Source: RFTU01 sp032122355 (GTDB lineage: Bacteria; Pseudomonadota; Gammaproteobacteria; Burkholderiales; Burkholderiaceae_C). Taken from it: a DNA stretch of 50,552 nt. Of this stretch, positions 48,210 to 50,552 are shown piece after piece. The translations under genes and the position numbers were made by a program. The notes under the pieces are model-generated. The model was not told where the DNA came from. It ran no database searches and was given only the letters and a program-made list of their open reading frames with translations. The DNA lies in the NCBI GenBank assembly GCA_032122355.1, contig JAUMCS010000067.1, forward strand, positions 1 through 50,552. The letters are read 5' to 3'. The stretch's first letter is position 1; every line of letters starts with the position of its first letter.

Positions 48210-49424
48210 TCATATCTTGCGAATGAAAGGCAAACCACGGTACCTTCCTTCAAAGTAGCGTTTCTCAATATCCTCACTTTCACGGCCTTTAAAGTCATGA
48301 ATTGACCTAAGTTGGGTAGCTCCGTTTCTGTCTCTTTCGGTAATCCAGATTTGGTCACGACGTAGCAATTTGGTATCCATCAAGTGCGTATTGTGTATCG
48401 TGAAAATTAGTTGAGCAGGCTTTTTATTAGAAATGTGCCGAGAAACCAACTCTGCAATAATCATGGGGTGCAAGCTGCTATCAAGTTCATCGATGACCAG
48501 TGTAGAAAGTATTTTTTCCTTAAGGAGTAATAATGGGGTCCAGAAATCGATCAATGCTTGAGTGCCTCTTGATTCTTCAGCATAATCAAAATCTGCTTCG
48601 CCTAACTCGGTATGATGAGTAAGCGTCATTTTAGTTGTTTTTGAGGTGGCACTATTCGTGATTGAATTTGATTCAATATCAATTTGTATGTTTGATATTG
48701 GCACATCAATTTGATCGATAAATTGAATAAGGTATTCTTTGTGTTCAGGAAATTCAGGGATTAGTTCATAAGGACCATCCGCGTAACTTTTAAGGTGTTC
48801 ATTGGTGATAATGAACTCACACCCTCTGCATAACCAGTCGTATGGTGCTGAAACGGGGTTTGTACCTTCGCTACTATTTACAGCGACTTGTCTGATAAAA
48901 GCTGATTTAGGTTGCGTTATGTTTTTCCAAAACTGTAGCGTTTTATCATTATCCTCAAAGTGAATTCTATATTCTTCTTGATTTTCAACATATCTGCGCT
49001 CGTAGAGCTCAGTTTCCTGTCCCTTGGGGTAGGCCGTTAATTTTTCATAAAGAATTCGGTCTTGAGTGGCTGATAGCGCAAATTCGTAACGGGTTTTATT
49101 GCATACAAAATGGACTTCAAAGTCTGTTGGTGCGTGAGTAAGCCTGGGATCAAATCGAAAAGGGGAAACCGGCAGTTTTTTGTACTTGCCCGGCTCTTGT
49201 CTAACAATATCGGAGAGGGCTTGAAATGCTTTGATTAAATTGGTTTTTCCCGAAGCGTTAGGACCATAAATGGCTGCGACTTTTAGTAGTTTCGGCAGTT
49301 TTTCTCCGGTAACATCCGGAAGAAAAGTGTTTTCGGTTTTATGAAGCCGCGGTGCAGCAACCATTGAGAATGTCACTTTTTCTCTGATCGACCCAAAATT
49401 ACTGACAGAAAATTCTATTAGCAT
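48210..49424 (-). CDS. rloA: RloA-type AAA/SMC-like ATPase
   Basis: 404 residues. The N-terminal FSVSNFGSIREKVTFSM opening and the Walker A IYGPNASGKTNLIKAF near residue 50 are typical of ABC/SMC-like ATPases of the OLD/RloA group; Walker B LVIDELDSSLHP lies near 310, then the H-loop-like FTIHNTHLMD near 345. Start set at ATG 49424, where the conserved region begins. Probably senses an invader and licenses RloB. The pair is inserted between the mutL remnant and the rluF-miaA genes. Confidence 0.88.
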   Translation of the reverse strand: MLIEFSVSNFGSIREKVTFSMVAAPRLHKTENTFLPDVTGEKLPKLLKVAAIYGPNASGKTNLIKAFQALSDIVRQEPGKYKKLPVSPFRFDPRLTHAPTDFEVHFVCNKTRYEFALSATQDRILYEKLTAYPKGQETELYERRYVENQEEYRIHFEDNDKTLQFWKNITQPKSAFIRQVAVNSSEGTNPVSAPYDWLCRGCEFIITNEHLKSYADGPYELIPEFPEHKEYLIQFIDQIDVPISNIQIDIESNSITNSATSKTTKMTLTHHTELGEADFDYAEESRGTQALIDFWTPLLLLKEKILSTLVIDELDSSLHPMIIAELVSRHISNKKPAQLIFTIHNTHLMDTKLLRRDQIWITERDRNGATQLRSIHDFKGRESEDIEKRYFEGRYRGLPFIRKI

Positions 49425-49468
49425 GCTGAAAACCTGCGCCAAAGTGAGGAAATTAGGTAAATTTTAGT

Positions 49469-49499
49469 GAAAATTTTTCTGTTTGTGCAGAAATTTTGC
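49469..49499. terminator. AT-rich hairpin between mutL remnant and rloA
   Basis: AAAATTTTTCTG (49470-49481) and CAGAAATTTTG (49488-49498) form a stem with a 6-base loop, one or two mismatches. It has no GC-rich core, so it may be a weak terminator after mutL or a regulatory hairpin. Confidence 0.3.
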
Positions 49500-49543
49500 T
49501 GGTAGGGCGTACGTGATATTTTGTGATGATGAGAGCATTCATA

Positions 49544-49882
49544 CTATCGCCCACGTAAAAACAGCTGATCAAGTTCTTTGATGCTGAGTAGCCGCCAGGT
49601 GGGGCGGCCATGGTTGCATTGGTCGGCGCGTTCGGTTTGCTCCATTTGACGCAACAAGGCATTCATTTCATCAAGATGCAATTGACGATTGGCCCGAACA
49701 GCGCCATGACAAGCCATAGTAGCCAACCATTCTTCATGGGTGCGCTCAACCACACGGCTGTGCCCCCATTGAGTTAATTCGGCTAATACACTGCGTGCCA
49801 GTTCGATGGGCGCAGTATGGGACAGAGCCGCAGGCTGAGAGCGCACGGCTAAGGAGGTGGGCCCCATGGGCGATATTTCTAG
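49544..49882 (-). pseudogene. mutL: mutL 3' fragment (MutL C-terminal end only)
   Basis: About 110 residues of the MutL C-terminal dimerisation domain: MACHGAVRANRQLHLDEMNA near the middle and ERADQCNHGRPTWRLL near the end, the latter being the CPHGRP-like motif. It begins abruptly: family sequence LEISPMGPTSLAVRS starts right after a TAG at 49883-49885, and the whole ATPase half is missing. MutL is about 600 residues. The upstream sequence (49886-50016) is unrelated. The fragment cannot work in mismatch repair; whether a full mutL exists elsewhere is not known from this window. Confidence 0.85.
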
Positions 49883-50016
49883 CTAAGGCCTTGTTGATTC
49901 TCTGCCAAAATATAAATGCCAGCGATATTATCCAAAATTTGCAAGAAAAAGCTCATGGAGAATTTTTCTTGCAAATGAAAGCTGATCGGAATTAACTTGG
50001 CTCCTTCATGCCCCCC

Positions 50017-50520
50017 TTATTGGTCGCACCATTTGGGATATTTTCTACAGTCAAACCCGTTGTTTTTATCGTCTCTAGCCTTACCTATTCGAGCTACGTG
50101 GTTGGTGGTTGGTATTGGTTCGACTGGACGACTTTCGGTTACCGCCGCTCCGTTTTTACCCTCTTTTGTTTTAAATAAAGCTCTGATGCTAAAAAGAGTA
50201 GCGTTATTGTAACATTTGATTCCAAAATTATTTGCACGCCAATTGTTGTTGGAATCCTTCATGAGTGGGATATATATTGTTTGCTTATTATCACAATAAT
50301 ATTCAACTCCAACGCTAACGGGGGTGGATGTTTCTGGTGGGCTAATTGTTATAGTCGCACTGGACTTAGAGACAGAACCCGTTGCTGACCCGAGTGTGGC
50401 TCTGGAAATCATATTGATATCTGCTATAAGAGGAAGAGCTTTGAAATCTTCCGCTAGAGCTGTTTGGAAGCATGCTGCAGCAATTAGGGCAGCAGATGAA
50501 AAAGATATTTTCAATGACAT
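50017..50520 (-). CDS. Secreted protein of unknown function
   Basis: 167 residues with a signal peptide (SLKISFSSAALIAAACFQTA, cut probably after ALA at residue 23). The mature part has few features: a serine/threonine-rich stretch, YYCDNKQTIYIPL near residue 80, and a cysteine-containing end FDCRKYPKWCDQ. A strong AAGGAG ribosome site lies just upstream of ATG 50520. I do not recognise the family; it may be a small envelope or secreted binding protein. It sits at the window's right edge next to the broken mutL. Confidence 0.75.
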   Translation of the reverse strand: MSLKISFSSAALIAAACFQTALAEDFKALPLIADINMISRATLGSATGSVSKSSATITISPPETSTPVSVGVEYYCDNKQTIYIPLMKDSNNNWRANNFGIKCYNNATLFSIRALFKTKEGKNGAAVTESRPVEPIPTTNHVARIGKARDDKNNGFDCRKYPKWCDQ

Positions 50521-50552
50521 TTTTACTCCTTGGTCAATAAAACAATCATCAT

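Overview
The window looks like a chromosomal segment of a betaproteobacterium, most likely Burkholderiales. The housekeeping genes point there: a metX-metW pair, a purB-pyrF-ubiH run, a YhdP/AsmA-like giant protein, and a miaA gene near a mutL remnant (neighbours in that group). This assignment is inferred from gene content, not from a database search. There is a 14-base run of N at 43447-43460, so the sequence comes from a gapped assembly.

Region 1 (1-12.3 kb) is a defence island. Its left edge is broken: the start of an IS transposase runs off the window and interrupts a DUF1016/YhcG-type nuclease gene, which follows the last third of an hsdM gene. Both are remains of an older type I restriction system on the minus strand. 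Next is a 611-bp element (1599-2209) with 96-bp terminal inverted repeats. To its right lies an intact six-gene operon on the plus strand: hsdM, a HEPN-type toxin (HI0074 family), a nucleotidyltransferase fused in frame to hsdS, a Sir2-domain protein, a HerA-like ATPase, and hsdR. After hsdM the genes overlap by 1 to 11 bases, or abut within a few bases. Three defence ideas (type I restriction, HEPN/MNT toxin-antitoxin, Sir2-HerA) are thus woven into one transcription unit, with the antitoxin-type domain covalently joined to the DNA-specificity subunit. A truncated second Sir2 gene follows hsdR. The island abuts the 3' end of nadE, and degraded pieces of nadE also lie inside the left element, so nadE sequence flanks the island on both sides.

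Region 2 (12.3-20 kb) is core metabolism: nadE, an M16 zinc protease, soluble pyrophosphatase (ppa), and divergently a membrane proton-pumping pyrophosphatase of the K+-independent type, followed by a small YqaA-type membrane protein.

Region 3 (20-22.7 kb) is a small accessory patch: a DUF2442/HTH pseudogene, an unknown membrane protein, a possible HEPN protein, a ParDE toxin-antitoxin pair and a tRNA-Thr(TGT).

Region 4 (22.8-35.4 kb) is core: yhdP, ubiH, pyrF and purB (minus), a glutathione S-transferase with a possible leaderless promoter, metX-metW, and a TPR/O-GlcNAc-transferase-like protein.

Region 5 (35.5-45.8 kb) is an expanded Anbu operon: the proteasome-like Anbu peptidase, then two transglutaminase-like proteins (one fused to DUF2126), two circularly permuted ATP-grasp proteins (one fused to an alpha-E domain) and a free alpha-E protein. 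Such genes have been proposed to build and remove a peptide modification; the substrate is unknown.

Region 6 (45.8-50.5 kb) holds miaA, an RluF-like pseudouridine synthase, a RloA-RloB defence pair, a stranded 3' fragment of mutL, and a small secreted protein of unknown function.
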